From positions 1-64,000 of the forward strand of contig MEOF01000040.1 in assembly GCA_001769505.1 (NCBI GenBank): 64,000 nucleotides of DNA, given 5' to 3'. This stretch comes from Bacteroidetes bacterium GWF2_33_38 (GTDB lineage: Bacteria; Bacteroidota; Bacteroidia; Bacteroidales; GWF2-33-38). The notes beneath the pieces are model-generated. The model ran no database searches, had not been told where the DNA came from, and saw nothing but the letters and a program-made list of their open reading frames with translations. Numbering within the stretch: position 1 is the first letter of the stretch; each line of letters opens with the position of its first letter. Of the stretch, positions 51,125 through 60,379 are shown in pieces. A program made the translations under genes and the position numbers.

Positions 51125-53005
51125 TTAAACCTCCATTTTTAAAATTCCTGGATTACAATCTATTGCACTGAATTTTGTTGGACATTTTTCGTAACATACT
51201 CCACATTTAATACAAATATTTTGGTCAATTGTATGTTTTTCTTTTGGATTTCCAATGATTGCATCAACCGGACATGATTTTGAACAAATATGGCATCCGG
51301 TACATTTGTCATTTTCAATGTGATAATGCAACAACTCTTTGCAAACCCGAGCTGAACATTTTTTGTGTATGATGTGGTCTTCGTATTCGTTTCTAAAATA
51401 CCGAATGGTTGTGAGAACAGGGTTTGGAGCTGTTTGTCCGAGTCCGCACAACGACCCTTTAATAATTCCTTTTCCGAGAGATTCTAATAAATCAATGTCT
51501 TCAATTTTTCCTTTCCCCGAAACAATATCTTCTAGAATAGTAAGCATTTGTTTGGTTCCTAATCGACATGGGGTGCATTTTCCGCACGATTCTTTTTGTG
51601 CAAAATCGAGAAAATATCTTGCAACGTCAACCATACAGGTATCTTCATCCATAACAACTAAACCGCCTGAACCCATTATCGAACCTGCTTTTGCGAGAGA
51701 TTCATAATCAACAGGTGTGTCTAATAAATTTTCGGGAATACAACCACCAGAAGGACCTCCTGTTTGTACAGCTTTAAATTTTTTTTCGTTTGGAATGCCT
51801 CCGCCAATATCAAAAATTATTTCTCGTAAAGTTGTCCCTAGAGGAACTTCAATTAGTCCTGTGTTTTTTACTTTTCCAACCAATGCAAATGACTTCGTAC
51901 CTTTGCTATTTTCGGTTCCATATTGTGAAAACCATTTGGCATCGTTTTGAAATATTCGAGCAATTGATGCTAAAGTATCAACATTGTTAATGATGGTTGG
52001 CTTGTTCCAAAGTCCTGATATTGCAGGAAATGGTGGGCGAGGATTAGGCATTCCTCGCTTACCCTCGATTGATGCTATAAGGGCAGTCTCTTCGCCACAA
52101 ACAAACGCTCCGGCACCTTCTTTAATCTTGATGTGAAAACTAAAATCTGAACCTAAAATATTATCTCCCAGCAAATTGTTTTCTTCGGCTTGCTTAATTG
52201 CTAAGCGAAGTCTAGTTAGTGCTAATGGATATTCGGCACGACAATAAATATATGCTTTGTTCGCACCAATTGCATAACTCGCTATAATCATACCTTCGAG
52301 AAGCGAATGAGGGTCGCCTTCCAGCAATGAACGATTCATGAAAGCTCCGGGATCTCCTTCATCAGCATTGCAAATCAGATATTTTTGTTCCGACTGGGTC
52401 TCTTTACAAAATTGCCATTTTTTCCATGTGGGAAAACCGGCTCCACCGCGACCTCTTAATCCTGATTCTTTAACAATTTCAAGAATTTGGTCAGCATTCA
52501 ATTTTAACGCTTTTTTTACACCTGAATATCCTTTGTTTGCAATGTAATGATTAAGATTAGTCGGGTCGATGATTCCGCAGTTTTGAAGAACTAAGCGAAT
52601 TTGTGGTTTCATTACCGGAAGAGATTTTAGGCTGGGAATATTATGATTTGTATCGTCTTTTAGAATTCCGATAATATTGTTTTGAGACATTTCGTTTTGT
52701 TGAATGTTCTTAGAAATTAAATCCAAGGCATCTTTTTTACCAACATTACCATAAAAAATAAATGGATTGTTGGGATTGTAAATAGCAACTATTGGTTCAA
52801 GGTAACACATTCCAATGCAACCAACTTCAAAGACATCGATATCAAGATTTTTTGCAGCGATTTCATTTTTTAATTCATGCATGATATCCATTGAGCCAGC
52901 TGAGCGACCGCAAGTTGCATTTCCAACAAAGAATGCAGGTTTAGAGCCACCTAAAAGTGTTTTCCATTCTTGTTCAGCTTGTTTGAATATATTTTTTGAA
53001 TCCAT
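51125..53005 (-). CDS. NADH-binding NuoF/HydB-like subunit of the formate dehydrogenase
   Basis: 626 residues. N-terminal thioredoxin-like [2Fe-2S]-type domain (about 20-75) with only three Cys (32, 63, 67), one fewer than usual; NADH/FMN domain with GLRGRGGAGFPTWKKW (182-197), ADEGDPGAF and GAGAFVCGEETA; the SLBB region; the [4Fe-4S] SCGKCTPCRLGT; and two C-terminal ferredoxin clusters (CTGCHICSKSCP, CIKCGVCYEKCP). This is the HydB arrangement of bifurcating [FeFe]-hydrogenases and formate dehydrogenases. It carries electrons between FdhA and NAD(H), possibly with ferredoxin through the C-terminal clusters. Gaps to its neighbours are 2 and 3 bases. Confidence 0.88.
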   Translation of the reverse strand: MDSKNIFKQAEQEWKTLLGGSKPAFFVGNATCGRSAGSMDIMHELKNEIAAKNLDIDVFEVGCIGMCYLEPIVAIYNPNNPFIFYGNVGKKDALDLISKNIQQNEMSQNNIIGILKDDTNHNIPSLKSLPVMKPQIRLVLQNCGIIDPTNLNHYIANKGYSGVKKALKLNADQILEIVKESGLRGRGGAGFPTWKKWQFCKETQSEQKYLICNADEGDPGAFMNRSLLEGDPHSLLEGMIIASYAIGANKAYIYCRAEYPLALTRLRLAIKQAEENNLLGDNILGSDFSFHIKIKEGAGAFVCGEETALIASIEGKRGMPNPRPPFPAISGLWNKPTIINNVDTLASIARIFQNDAKWFSQYGTENSKGTKSFALVGKVKNTGLIEVPLGTTLREIIFDIGGGIPNEKKFKAVQTGGPSGGCIPENLLDTPVDYESLAKAGSIMGSGGLVVMDEDTCMVDVARYFLDFAQKESCGKCTPCRLGTKQMLTILEDIVSGKGKIEDIDLLESLGKGIIKGSLCGLGQTAPNPVLTTIRYFRNEYEDHIIHKKCSARVCKELLHYHIENDKCTGCHICSKSCPVDAIIGNPKEKHTIDQNICIKCGVCYEKCPTKFSAIDCNPGILKMEV

Positions 53006-53007
53006 AA

Positions 53008-54066
53008 TTATTTTGTGTGCTTTATAAATAATTCTTTAACTTTTTGAGGTGTTAAATTTGCAGCAACCTTTTCGTTAATCATAATGCAAGGAGCTAAGCT
53101 GCAAGCTCCAATACATGCAACACTTTCGACCGAGTATTCTAAATCATCGGTTGTTTCGCCTTCTTTAATTTTTAATTGCGATTCAATTTCTTCTAAAATT
53201 CGAGGGGCTCCTTTTACATGGCATGCTGTGCCTCGACAAATCATGATATGATTTTTTCCTTTGGGTTTAAATCTAAATTGTGCGTAGAAAGTTGCTACTC
53301 CGTATATGTTGCTCAATGGAACTTTCGTAAATTTGGCAATTGCTTTCATCGATTCTTCTGATAGAAAACCAAATTCATTTTGAACTTTTTGAAGCAAGGG
53401 AATTAATTCTTCTTCGCTTCCTTTAAAGTTCGAAAAAATATAATCATAAGGTGTTTGCATATGCGTTTTATTTATTCTCAGTTCGTTGATATTATTAACA
53501 TCTTCAGGATAATTTACATTCGCAAAACAGTGTTCGAAGTTGGATGGAATTTCGCAGTAAAAAGCCTGTCGGGTATCGATAAAAAGTCTGATTTTATGGA
53601 ACTTCGATGTTTCGATAAAATTGATTAATTCAGGCAAAACATTTTTTGAATAAAGGGTAAATAAGGGCTCAATTGAATTTTGTTTAGTAGGAACTAAAAT
53701 TTCAGGATTTTCAATAAAATATTGATTTACAAAATAATTAACAACTTCTTCGTTGATATTTGGCATGTCGCAAGCTATGACAAAACAAGTCGAATTATTA
53801 GCATTTTTTAGGGCTGCGTGAATTCCTCCAAGTGGTCCAATGTTTTTATATTCGTCGCCAACAATACGAACATCCTTAAAATTCATATACGAATCGGGTA
53901 AATTTGTAACGATAATTATATCTTCGAATAAGGCATTAAGAATTCGAATATATTTTTTTATTAGAACTTCTCCGTTAATTTCCATAAAAGCCTTATCAAT
54001 TCCATTGAAACGAGAGTTTTTGCCTCCTGCCAAGATTGCACAACTGATGTGTTTGAATTTTCTCAT
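53008..54066 (-). CDS. MobA-NuoE fusion (molybdenum cofactor guanylyltransferase + [2Fe-2S] subunit)
   Basis: 352 residues in one unbroken frame. Residues 1-195 are MobA: AILAGGKNSRFNGIDKAFM (nucleotide-binding), GPLGGI, CDMPNIN and the EPLFTLY segment. MobA links GMP to molybdopterin to form the MGD needed by formate dehydrogenase. Residues 205-352 are NuoE/HydC: LLQKVQNEFGFLSEESM, GVATFYAQFRF, and the [2Fe-2S] ligands Cys277, Cys282 (CRGTAC) and Cys318, Cys322 (CIGAC). An in-frame ATG at 53460 (Met203) could also start a free NuoE. First gene of the operon. MobA fused to this subunit is unfamiliar to me and ties cofactor synthesis to the enzyme. Confidence 0.85.
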   Translation of the reverse strand: MRKFKHISCAILAGGKNSRFNGIDKAFMEINGEVLIKKYIRILNALFEDIIIVTNLPDSYMNFKDVRIVGDEYKNIGPLGGIHAALKNANNSTCFVIACDMPNINEEVVNYFVNQYFIENPEILVPTKQNSIEPLFTLYSKNVLPELINFIETSKFHKIRLFIDTRQAFYCEIPSNFEHCFANVNYPEDVNNINELRINKTHMQTPYDYIFSNFKGSEEELIPLLQKVQNEFGFLSEESMKAIAKFTKVPLSNIYGVATFYAQFRFKPKGKNHIMICRGTACHVKGAPRILEEIESQLKIKEGETTDDLEYSVESVACIGACSLAPCIMINEKVAANLTPQKVKELFIKHTK

Positions 54067-54199
54067 TCGTTGAATTTAAAAAACATTTAAAAGTATAAAA
54101 AAAATATGAATTTGATAAATCTATATATGTAGAATTATTAAATTCGTATTTTTTGTTTGGCATGAATTGTGCAAACCGAAAGGTTATAAAATTAAAAAT

Positions 54200-54204
54200 G
54201 GAGG
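54200..54204 (+). promoter_or_regulatory. Strong Shine-Dalgarno GGAGG of the small protein
   Basis: GGAGG ends 6 bases before ATG 54211. Most genes in the window lack such a site, so it stands out. Confidence 0.6.
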
Positions 54205-54210
54205 TATATC

Positions 54211-54420
54211 ATGGCACGATTAGTTTTTAAAGCAAGTTTAGAGGATAGTTTAAGTCAAATACTTAAACTGGTAATGCCTTACATGAAAGGTCTGGTTTAT
54301 GAAGAAATTTGTGTATTGGCTGATGGAAAATCTAGAATTGTGATGCAAAGAACTAATGAAGGCTATTTATTGTATGGTGCAGTTTTAACTCCCGACAAAA
54401 TCAAAAAAAGATATTTCTGA
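54211..54420 (+). CDS. Conserved-looking small protein of unknown function
   Basis: 69 residues, soluble, not recognised. It begins ARLVFKASLEDSLSQILK, continues with a hydrophobic LVMPYMKGLVYEEICVLADG segment split by charged residues, and ends LTPDKIKKRYF. Support for a real gene: a strong Shine-Dalgarno site, a full terminator 32 bases after the stop, and no competing frame. It is divergent from the formate dehydrogenase operon (144 bases between starts), so shared regulation is possible. No metal-binding or membrane motif is present; a small accessory or regulatory protein is a guess. Confidence 0.65.
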   Translation: MARLVFKASLEDSLSQILKLVMPYMKGLVYEEICVLADGKSRIVMQRTNEGYLLYGAVLTPDKIKKRYF

Positions 54421-54452
54421 AATTTTAAAAAGATATTTCTGTGTACAGAGTG

Positions 54453-54480
54453 GTCGGAAGAATTTTCTTCCGACTTTTTT
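54453..54480 (+). terminator. Terminator of the small-protein gene
   Basis: GTCGGAAGAA with TTCTTCCGAC, followed by six T. Confidence 0.85.
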
Positions 54481-54680
54481 GTTTATATCAACCTATTATT
54501 GTTAATGTAATTTTTTGATTATCATTTGATTGAATTTAAGAAGTTAACTGTTTTTTTATTCTTTGTATTACTGACAATCAAATAATTATGGCAAAAGAAG
54601 ATTTAAATTGGAAGTCTAAAAATTAGTTAATGCTCTCATTGGTTTAATGCTGAGGGTGCCCGGATAAGTTCTAAAAACAT
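54481..54680. other. Intergenic stretch with a broken micro-frame
   Basis: No intact gene. ATG 54588 opens MAKEDLNWKSKN and stops at 54626; the adjacent frame then reads LVNALIGLMLRVPG to a stop near 54667. It could be a frameshifted tiny gene, or chance. Confidence 0.2.
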
Positions 54681-54716
54681 AAAAAAAGTGGTCGGATTTT
54701 TCTTCCGACCACTTTT
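54681..54716 (-). terminator. Terminator of the S46 peptidase gene
   Basis: On the minus strand AAAAGTGGTCGG pairs with CCGACCACTTTT (stem arms 54684-54695 and 54705-54716) and runs into seven T. Its core GTCGGA matches the opposing terminator at 54453. Confidence 0.8.
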
Positions 54717-54753
54717 GATTATTGGCTACTCTTTTTATAGATAAATTAATATA

Positions 54754-56907
54754 TTATTTTACAAGATCCATCTCGTCAATTAAATGTTTAGCTCCTGCGT
54801 ACTTATCAATTACAAAAAGAACGTATCGAATATCGCAAACGATTGTTCGTTGTAAATTATCGTCAAATTCGATATCGCTACTCATTGCTTCAGAATTTCC
54901 GTCAAAAGCAGTTCCAATTATTTCACCATTGGCATTAATTACCGGACTACCTGAATTTCCTCCGGTTATATCGTTATTTGTAATAAAACCAACAGGCATT
55001 CTTCCATCAACACCATATTGTCCAAAATCTTTGGCTTTGAAAAGTTCTTTTAATTTAGGCGAAACAATAAATTCTTCATTACTTGGGTCTTCTTTTTCCA
55101 TTACTCCATCCAAATATGTTCTAAAATCATATTCAACAGCGTCGGCAGGATCGTATGGCATAACTTTTCCGTAAGTACAACGCATAGTTGAATTTGCATC
55201 GGGATAGAAATTTTTATCAGGGTGCATTTCGCGTAATCCAGCTATAAATAATCGTTCGGCTTTATTTAGTTTTTGGTCTGCTTGACCTTTTGCCATATTT
55301 ATTTTCATAAATGTTTTGTAAAAGGCTTTCATAATGCTTAGGGCTGGGTCGCTACCTAAAACTTTCGCACTTGGTTTTTCTAAAAAAGCATTTAGTTTTG
55401 CTTCATCAGCAAAAATTGATTTAGCAAATACCACATCTGTATATTTTGAAAAATCGCCTTTATATTTTTTGTAAATTTCAGTTAATTCTTCAGGATGAAA
55501 TTCTGCTGGAACATCTTTGTAATATGCATCTAACATTGCTGCCATTATTTTCATGTCTGTTTTGGCATTATAATCTTTGTAATGTTTTTCAGATGCTTTT
55601 TTTAAATCAGCAATGGTTTGTGTTGCATCGCCTTGCGATTTTAATATTTCTTCAAGTTGGTAAGCATTTAATGAAAACGTCATGATTTCAGCTCCGTTCA
55701 TAAAAGTTAATTCCACAAAATACCAATAAGCCAATTCGTATTTATTATCCGCTATTTCCTTATAACTATCGTTTATGTCTTTGATAACTGCACCATATTT
55801 CTTTTGTTTTTCAGGATTTTCATTAGCCCACTTTTCAAATTGGTCTTCAAGTTCTTTCTTTTGTTCAACAACTTTTAACTTCAATAAAGCTTTGATTTGC
55901 TCTTTATCTTTTTTCCAAAAGTTTCCAAGAAAAGCATATTTAGCAGCATATTGAATTCTAACTTTGTCGTTAGTAGACATGTCTTCGTGCATTATTTTCA
56001 TTTTAGTATCTCGAAGTTTAACGCATGCAGGATTAGTTTGTTTTATTTTCAAATCAATACCAGCAGAAGGTAAATATCTTTCTGTAGTTCCAGGGTATCC
56101 CCAAATCATGGCAAAATCGTTTTCTTGAACACCTTTTAACGATACGGGTAAATGATGTTTTGGTTTAAACGGAACATTATCTTTTGAATATTCAGCAGGT
56201 TTTCCGTCAGGACTCATGTAAACTCGGTACATACTAAAATCTCCTGTATGACGAGGCCAAACCCAATTGTCTGTATCTCCACCGAATTTTCCGATTGATG
56301 ATGGTGGAGCACCTACTAAACGTACATCGTTATAGGTTTCGTAAACAAACAAATAAAATTCATTTCCTGACAACATACTTTGCACTAAAGCTTCATAATT
56401 ATTTTCAGCCGTAGCCTCTTTTTCAATTTCTTTAATTGCTTTACCAATTGCACTTTTTCGGTCGGCGGCACTTGTTTCATCAGTAATTCCAGTTAATACC
56501 CTAGCAGTTACATCTTCAACTCGTACTAAAAAAGATGCTGACTTTCCATTATTTGGAAGTTCATCGGCTCTAGTCATTGCCCAAAATCCATCGGTTAAAT
56601 AATCGTGTTCAACAGAGCTATGAGATTGAACATCGTCAAATGCACAATGATGATTTGTTAACAATAATCCTTCTGAAGAAATCATTTCTCCTGTACAATT
56701 TCCATGGTCAAGCATTACAATAGCATCTTTTAAACTACTGTTGTTAATATCATACAATTGCTCTTTGGTTAGTTTTAATCCTAGACGTTGCATATCGTCG
56801 TAATTTTTTCCTAAAAGAAGTGGCAACCACATCCCCTCGTCAGCTTTGACAAAGAGACTACTTGTGAACAAAAACGCAAATGCGTAAATAAAAAGTTTAG
56901 ATTTCAT
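54754..56907 (-). CDS. S46 family dipeptidyl peptidase (DPP7/DPP11-like)
   Basis: 717 residues, normal for the family. Signal peptide ending FVKADEG. Chymotrypsin-like triad parts: LLLTNHHCAFDD (His86/87), FGGDTDNWVWPRHTGDFS (Asp near 226) and ITGGNSGSPVIN (Ser near 650). S46 enzymes remove dipeptides from peptide N-termini in the periplasm and feed amino-acid fermenters. The residue that sets DPP7 (hydrophobic) against DPP11 (Asp/Glu) specificity lies after the Ser, near GTAFDGNSEAMSSDIEFD; I could not assign it safely. Single gene with its own terminator; an amino-acid-fermenting life style would fit. Confidence 0.92.
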   Translation of the reverse strand: MKSKLFIYAFAFLFTSSLFVKADEGMWLPLLLGKNYDDMQRLGLKLTKEQLYDINNSSLKDAIVMLDHGNCTGEMISSEGLLLTNHHCAFDDVQSHSSVEHDYLTDGFWAMTRADELPNNGKSASFLVRVEDVTARVLTGITDETSAADRKSAIGKAIKEIEKEATAENNYEALVQSMLSGNEFYLFVYETYNDVRLVGAPPSSIGKFGGDTDNWVWPRHTGDFSMYRVYMSPDGKPAEYSKDNVPFKPKHHLPVSLKGVQENDFAMIWGYPGTTERYLPSAGIDLKIKQTNPACVKLRDTKMKIMHEDMSTNDKVRIQYAAKYAFLGNFWKKDKEQIKALLKLKVVEQKKELEDQFEKWANENPEKQKKYGAVIKDINDSYKEIADNKYELAYWYFVELTFMNGAEIMTFSLNAYQLEEILKSQGDATQTIADLKKASEKHYKDYNAKTDMKIMAAMLDAYYKDVPAEFHPEELTEIYKKYKGDFSKYTDVVFAKSIFADEAKLNAFLEKPSAKVLGSDPALSIMKAFYKTFMKINMAKGQADQKLNKAERLFIAGLREMHPDKNFYPDANSTMRCTYGKVMPYDPADAVEYDFRTYLDGVMEKEDPSNEEFIVSPKLKELFKAKDFGQYGVDGRMPVGFITNNDITGGNSGSPVINANGEIIGTAFDGNSEAMSSDIEFDDNLQRTIVCDIRYVLFVIDKYAGAKHLIDEMDLVK

Positions 56908-56958
56908 AGTTTTAAATTTTTGTTAATATTACTAAATTTATATTTATTCAAAAAAGTT

Positions 56959-59391
56959 TTATTCATATTTTAACGAATCAATTAATTCTGTTTTTGTTGT
57001 TTTTACAGCCTGATATGCTGTGATAATTAGTGAAATAAGCAAAGAAATCACCCCTGCAAAAATAAATGGCAAAGCAGAAATATCAACATGCTGGTCGAAA
57101 CTTTCGAGCCAAACGGAAATTCCCCAGTATGAAATAGGTGCAGCAATTGCATTTGCCAAAATAATTAAATAGATAAATTCTGCCGAAATTGTTTTAACAA
57201 TCGAAAATGTCGAAGCTCCCAACACTCTTCTTATACAAACCTCTTTAGTTCGAAGATGGATAAGGAACGATGATAAACCTATTAAACCGGTTGTAGCTAT
57301 CAAAATGATTAATATCGAAAATATGGCGGCTGTTTTTCCGAGAGTTTCTTCTTCTATGTATAATTCACTCAGTTCGTCTTCGAGCGACATATATTCAAAT
57401 GGTCGATTTCCACAATAATTTATCCACTTGTCGGTTACATAATCAAGGGTTTCTTTCAATTCTTCTTTATCTCGAATTTTAAAAGAAATGTACCTTGTGT
57501 ATTGCGAAATTTCTGCAGGATATTCCTTCATGTCAATTACAAACGGAACTTTGGGAGAGTGAAGAGATGTTACATTAAAATTACGGACAACTCCAATTAT
57601 TTTCTCATCTCCAAAAAGCGACTTAAATTTTTTACCAATCGCCTCTTGGTTGCTTTTCCAACCCATGTGTTCAACTAAAGCTTCGTTTACAATGATACTT
57701 GACTTTTCGTCATCTTTACCCGGAATATAATCACGTCCAGCAATTAACTGTATTCCAAATGTTTTAATAAAATCGTATCTCACAATAAAAGTTGGCACAA
57801 AAGTCCAATCATTTTCCCCTTTACCATGTGGAATATACTCGTGAGTGTTATGATTAATTCCCAAAATATCTTCAGTAGCTGTAATACTTTCGATGTTTTT
57901 ATTTTTTAGCAAATCAGCTTTAAACAATTCATAATTAGCGAGGATTGGAGTATGTTCAATAGGAAGTAAATAAATATTTTCTTTCTCAAAACCCAGCGAA
58001 GTGTTTCGCAAAAAACTTAGTTGTTGAAAGGTAATAATAGTTCCAATGGTAACAATAATCGAAATAGTAAATTGCAATACAACTAGCGTTTTTCTAGCAA
58101 AACTCGATTTGTTCTCAATTTTTGTGTTGGTTCTGAATATTTTCAACGGCTTAACAGTAATCATGTAAATTGTTGGGTATAAGCCCGAAAGCAAGCCTAC
58201 TAAAAATGATATTCCAATCATAAAAAAAATAGAAGCCGCATTGACATATTCTCCTAAATCGATGTTTTTACCAGTAAATTGGTTAAAACTTGGAATACTT
58301 AATTCGACAATTACAAGTGCGAAAGCAAGCGATATAAAACTTAACAAAACTGCCTCAGAAAGAAATAATGCAGCGAGTTGCCATTTGTTGGCTCCATGAA
58401 TTTTTCGTATGGCGGTTTCTTTTGCCCTTTTTGCCGAAATTACAGTTGCAAGTTTTGCATAATTGATACAAGCAATTAAAATTAAGAATAAAGCTATTGC
58501 CGACAATATTTTGACATATAGAATGTTTCCATTTGGCGAAATTTCATAATCGAGCTTCGATTTTAGATGAATGTCGGTTAAGGGCTGTATCGATAATGAA
58601 AAATGTTCCTGCCCTTTTTCCTTTTTCATGTATGTTGAAATAATGCCGGGCAACTTTTCTTTGATTTCTTCCGGCGAAACATTTTCGTTCAGCAAAATAT
58701 AAGTCCAGCAGGGATTCCACACCCAATTATCGGGCAGCATTCCACGAAATATATACCGAACAGTTGACATTGACGCAATAAAATCGGGACGAAAATGCGA
58801 TTGTAAAGGAATATCTTTTATAACTCCTGTAATCGTTAAATTAAGCTTCTTCTCTGAGAGAATCTGCTTCCCGATAGGATTTTCTTCATTGAAATATTTT
58901 TTCGCAATCGATTCGGTTATAATTACGGAAAATGGTTTATCTAAAGCCGTTTTTGAATTACCTCGAATAAATTTATAATCAAAAATATCGAGAGCACTCG
59001 AATCAGCAAAAAAGAAATGCTTTTCGTTAAACGATTTATCTTTATATTCGACAAGATTTTTAATCATTTGAAAATTGAAGAAACGAGCCGATTTGCTAAT
59101 CATCGTCGGCAATTCTTTTTCGAGTGTCGGACCGACCGGAAAAGCAACGCTTGACGCAATTTCTCCAACACCGTTATTATCGTATTTACTAGTTACACGA
59201 TAAATCCTATTTGCATTTTTATGATATTTATCAAAACCTGTTTCATCTTTTACAAAAAGTGAGATAAGAAGAAACGCTGCTAATCCAATAGTTAAACTGC
59301 TTATGTTAATAATTGAATAATATTTATAGCGTATTAGGTTGCGTAAAGCAACTTTGATGTATGTTATAATTGAATGATTAAACATTAACAT
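56959..59391 (-). CDS. ABC transporter permease, MacB/FtsX type
   Basis: 810 residues. Two MacB_PCD periplasmic domains and two FtsX domains: a membrane anchor near 20-45 (SIINISSLTIGLAAFLLISL), periplasmic part to about 285, three helices around 290-440 (with the AIRKIHGAN coupling box), a second periplasmic part, and three last helices with VCIRRVLGAS. This double layout is common in Bacteroidota. With the ATPase it forms a mechanotransmission-type exporter or lipoprotein/antimicrobial peptide efflux system. The ATPase gene lies upstream by 12 bases. Substrate unknown. The start is ATG 59391 or 59385. Confidence 0.85.
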   Translation of the reverse strand: MLMFNHSIITYIKVALRNLIRYKYYSIINISSLTIGLAAFLLISLFVKDETGFDKYHKNANRIYRVTSKYDNNGVGEIASSVAFPVGPTLEKELPTMISKSARFFNFQMIKNLVEYKDKSFNEKHFFFADSSALDIFDYKFIRGNSKTALDKPFSVIITESIAKKYFNEENPIGKQILSEKKLNLTITGVIKDIPLQSHFRPDFIASMSTVRYIFRGMLPDNWVWNPCWTYILLNENVSPEEIKEKLPGIISTYMKKEKGQEHFSLSIQPLTDIHLKSKLDYEISPNGNILYVKILSAIALFLILIACINYAKLATVISAKRAKETAIRKIHGANKWQLAALFLSEAVLLSFISLAFALVIVELSIPSFNQFTGKNIDLGEYVNAASIFFMIGISFLVGLLSGLYPTIYMITVKPLKIFRTNTKIENKSSFARKTLVVLQFTISIIVTIGTIITFQQLSFLRNTSLGFEKENIYLLPIEHTPILANYELFKADLLKNKNIESITATEDILGINHNTHEYIPHGKGENDWTFVPTFIVRYDFIKTFGIQLIAGRDYIPGKDDEKSSIIVNEALVEHMGWKSNQEAIGKKFKSLFGDEKIIGVVRNFNVTSLHSPKVPFVIDMKEYPAEISQYTRYISFKIRDKEELKETLDYVTDKWINYCGNRPFEYMSLEDELSELYIEEETLGKTAAIFSILIILIATTGLIGLSSFLIHLRTKEVCIRRVLGASTFSIVKTISAEFIYLIILANAIAAPISYWGISVWLESFDQHVDISALPFIFAGVISLLISLIITAYQAVKTTKTELIDSLKYE

Positions 59392-59403
59392 TTCGCTAAA
59401 ATA

Positions 59404-60105
59404 TTAACTAAGATTTTGAATTTTTTTCATGTTTTCGTTTATTATTTTCCCGTCGAATAAACGAACGATTCGTTGGCTGTATTCGGCATCCCGCTCCGAA
59501 TGTGTTACCATAATTATCGTAGTTCCTTTTCTATTTAATTCTGCAAGTAAACTCATTACTTCGTCTCCTTGCAAAGAATCTAAATTGCCGGTTGGTTCGT
59601 CGGCAAGTATCAATTTGGGATTTGAAATGATAGCTCTCGCTAATGCTACTCGTTGTTGTTGCCCCCCCGAAAGTTGAACAGGAAAATTCTTTTTTCGATG
59701 CAAAATATGCATTTGATCAAGAGTTTCTTCAACTTTTATTTTTCTTTCTTTTGAATTTAATCCTAAATAAATTAGAGGTAATTCAATATTTTCAAACACA
59801 GTTAATTCATCAATCAGGTTAAAATTTTGAAAAACAAAACCGATGTTATTTTTTCTAAGTTGTGATTTTTGTTTTTGCGATAATTTTCGTGTATCGTTTT
59901 CTAGAAAGTAGTAGTTCCCATTGCTTGGAGCATCTAATAAGCCAAGAATATTTAATAAAGTGGTTTTCCCGCAACCTGAGGGGCCCATAATTGCTACAAA
60001 GTCGCCTTGATTTATTTCCAACGAAACATTGTTCAATGCACTTGTTTCAATTTCTTCGTTTCTAAAGACTTTTGTTAAACCAATGGTTTTAATTAACTGA
60101 CTCAT
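59404..60105 (-). CDS. ABC transporter ATP-binding protein, MacB/LolD type
   Basis: 233 residues. Walker A GPSGCGKTTLLN (about 40-51), signature LSGGQQQRVALARAI, Walker B LILADEPTGNLDS and the H-loop MVTHSERDAEYSQRI. It powers the permease encoded 12 bases downstream. The sequence groups with LolD/MacB-type exporters. First gene of the two-gene operon. The 60106-60330 region upstream has no recognised promoter element. Confidence 0.93.
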   Translation of the reverse strand: MSQLIKTIGLTKVFRNEEIETSALNNVSLEINQGDFVAIMGPSGCGKTTLLNILGLLDAPSNGNYYFLENDTRKLSQKQKSQLRKNNIGFVFQNFNLIDELTVFENIELPLIYLGLNSKERKIKVEETLDQMHILHRKKNFPVQLSGGQQQRVALARAIISNPKLILADEPTGNLDSLQGDEVMSLLAELNRKGTTIIMVTHSERDAEYSQRIVRLFDGKIINENMKKIQNLS

Positions 60106-60330
60106 CTTTACTCTTTTTGTTAATACTCACAGTAATTCAAAATCTGTTATTTTGAATTTTCCGATTTAAAAACTCAATTGTATTTGTATTTTTTGGTCAA
60201 TGCGATGCGGGGGATAGCATTAATTATACCACAATACATAACTGCCATGTAACATGATAGATGTGATTGGGTTTTTGAATTATTAACTGTACGATTATGT
60301 GTTTTTGATGTCCGATAACGGACAGGTTTC

Positions 60331-60361
60331 AAAAAAAATCCGATGTTTTTAAAACATCGGA
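60331..60361 (-). terminator. Terminator of the C1 peptidase gene
   Basis: On the minus strand TCCGATGTTTT pairs with AAAACATCGGA and continues into eight T; it lies 19 bases after the gene's stop. Confidence 0.8.
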
Positions 60362-60379
60362 GGCTAAGTTAATATCTAT

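Noticed and set aside
54588-54626. Twelve-codon frame MAKEDLNWKSKN
   Set aside because: Too short for a claim; listed only as part of the intergenic stretch.
60106-60330. Search for a tRNA or small RNA upstream of the ABC operon
   Set aside because: No cloverleaf; only a 6-bp hairpin at 60309-60324.
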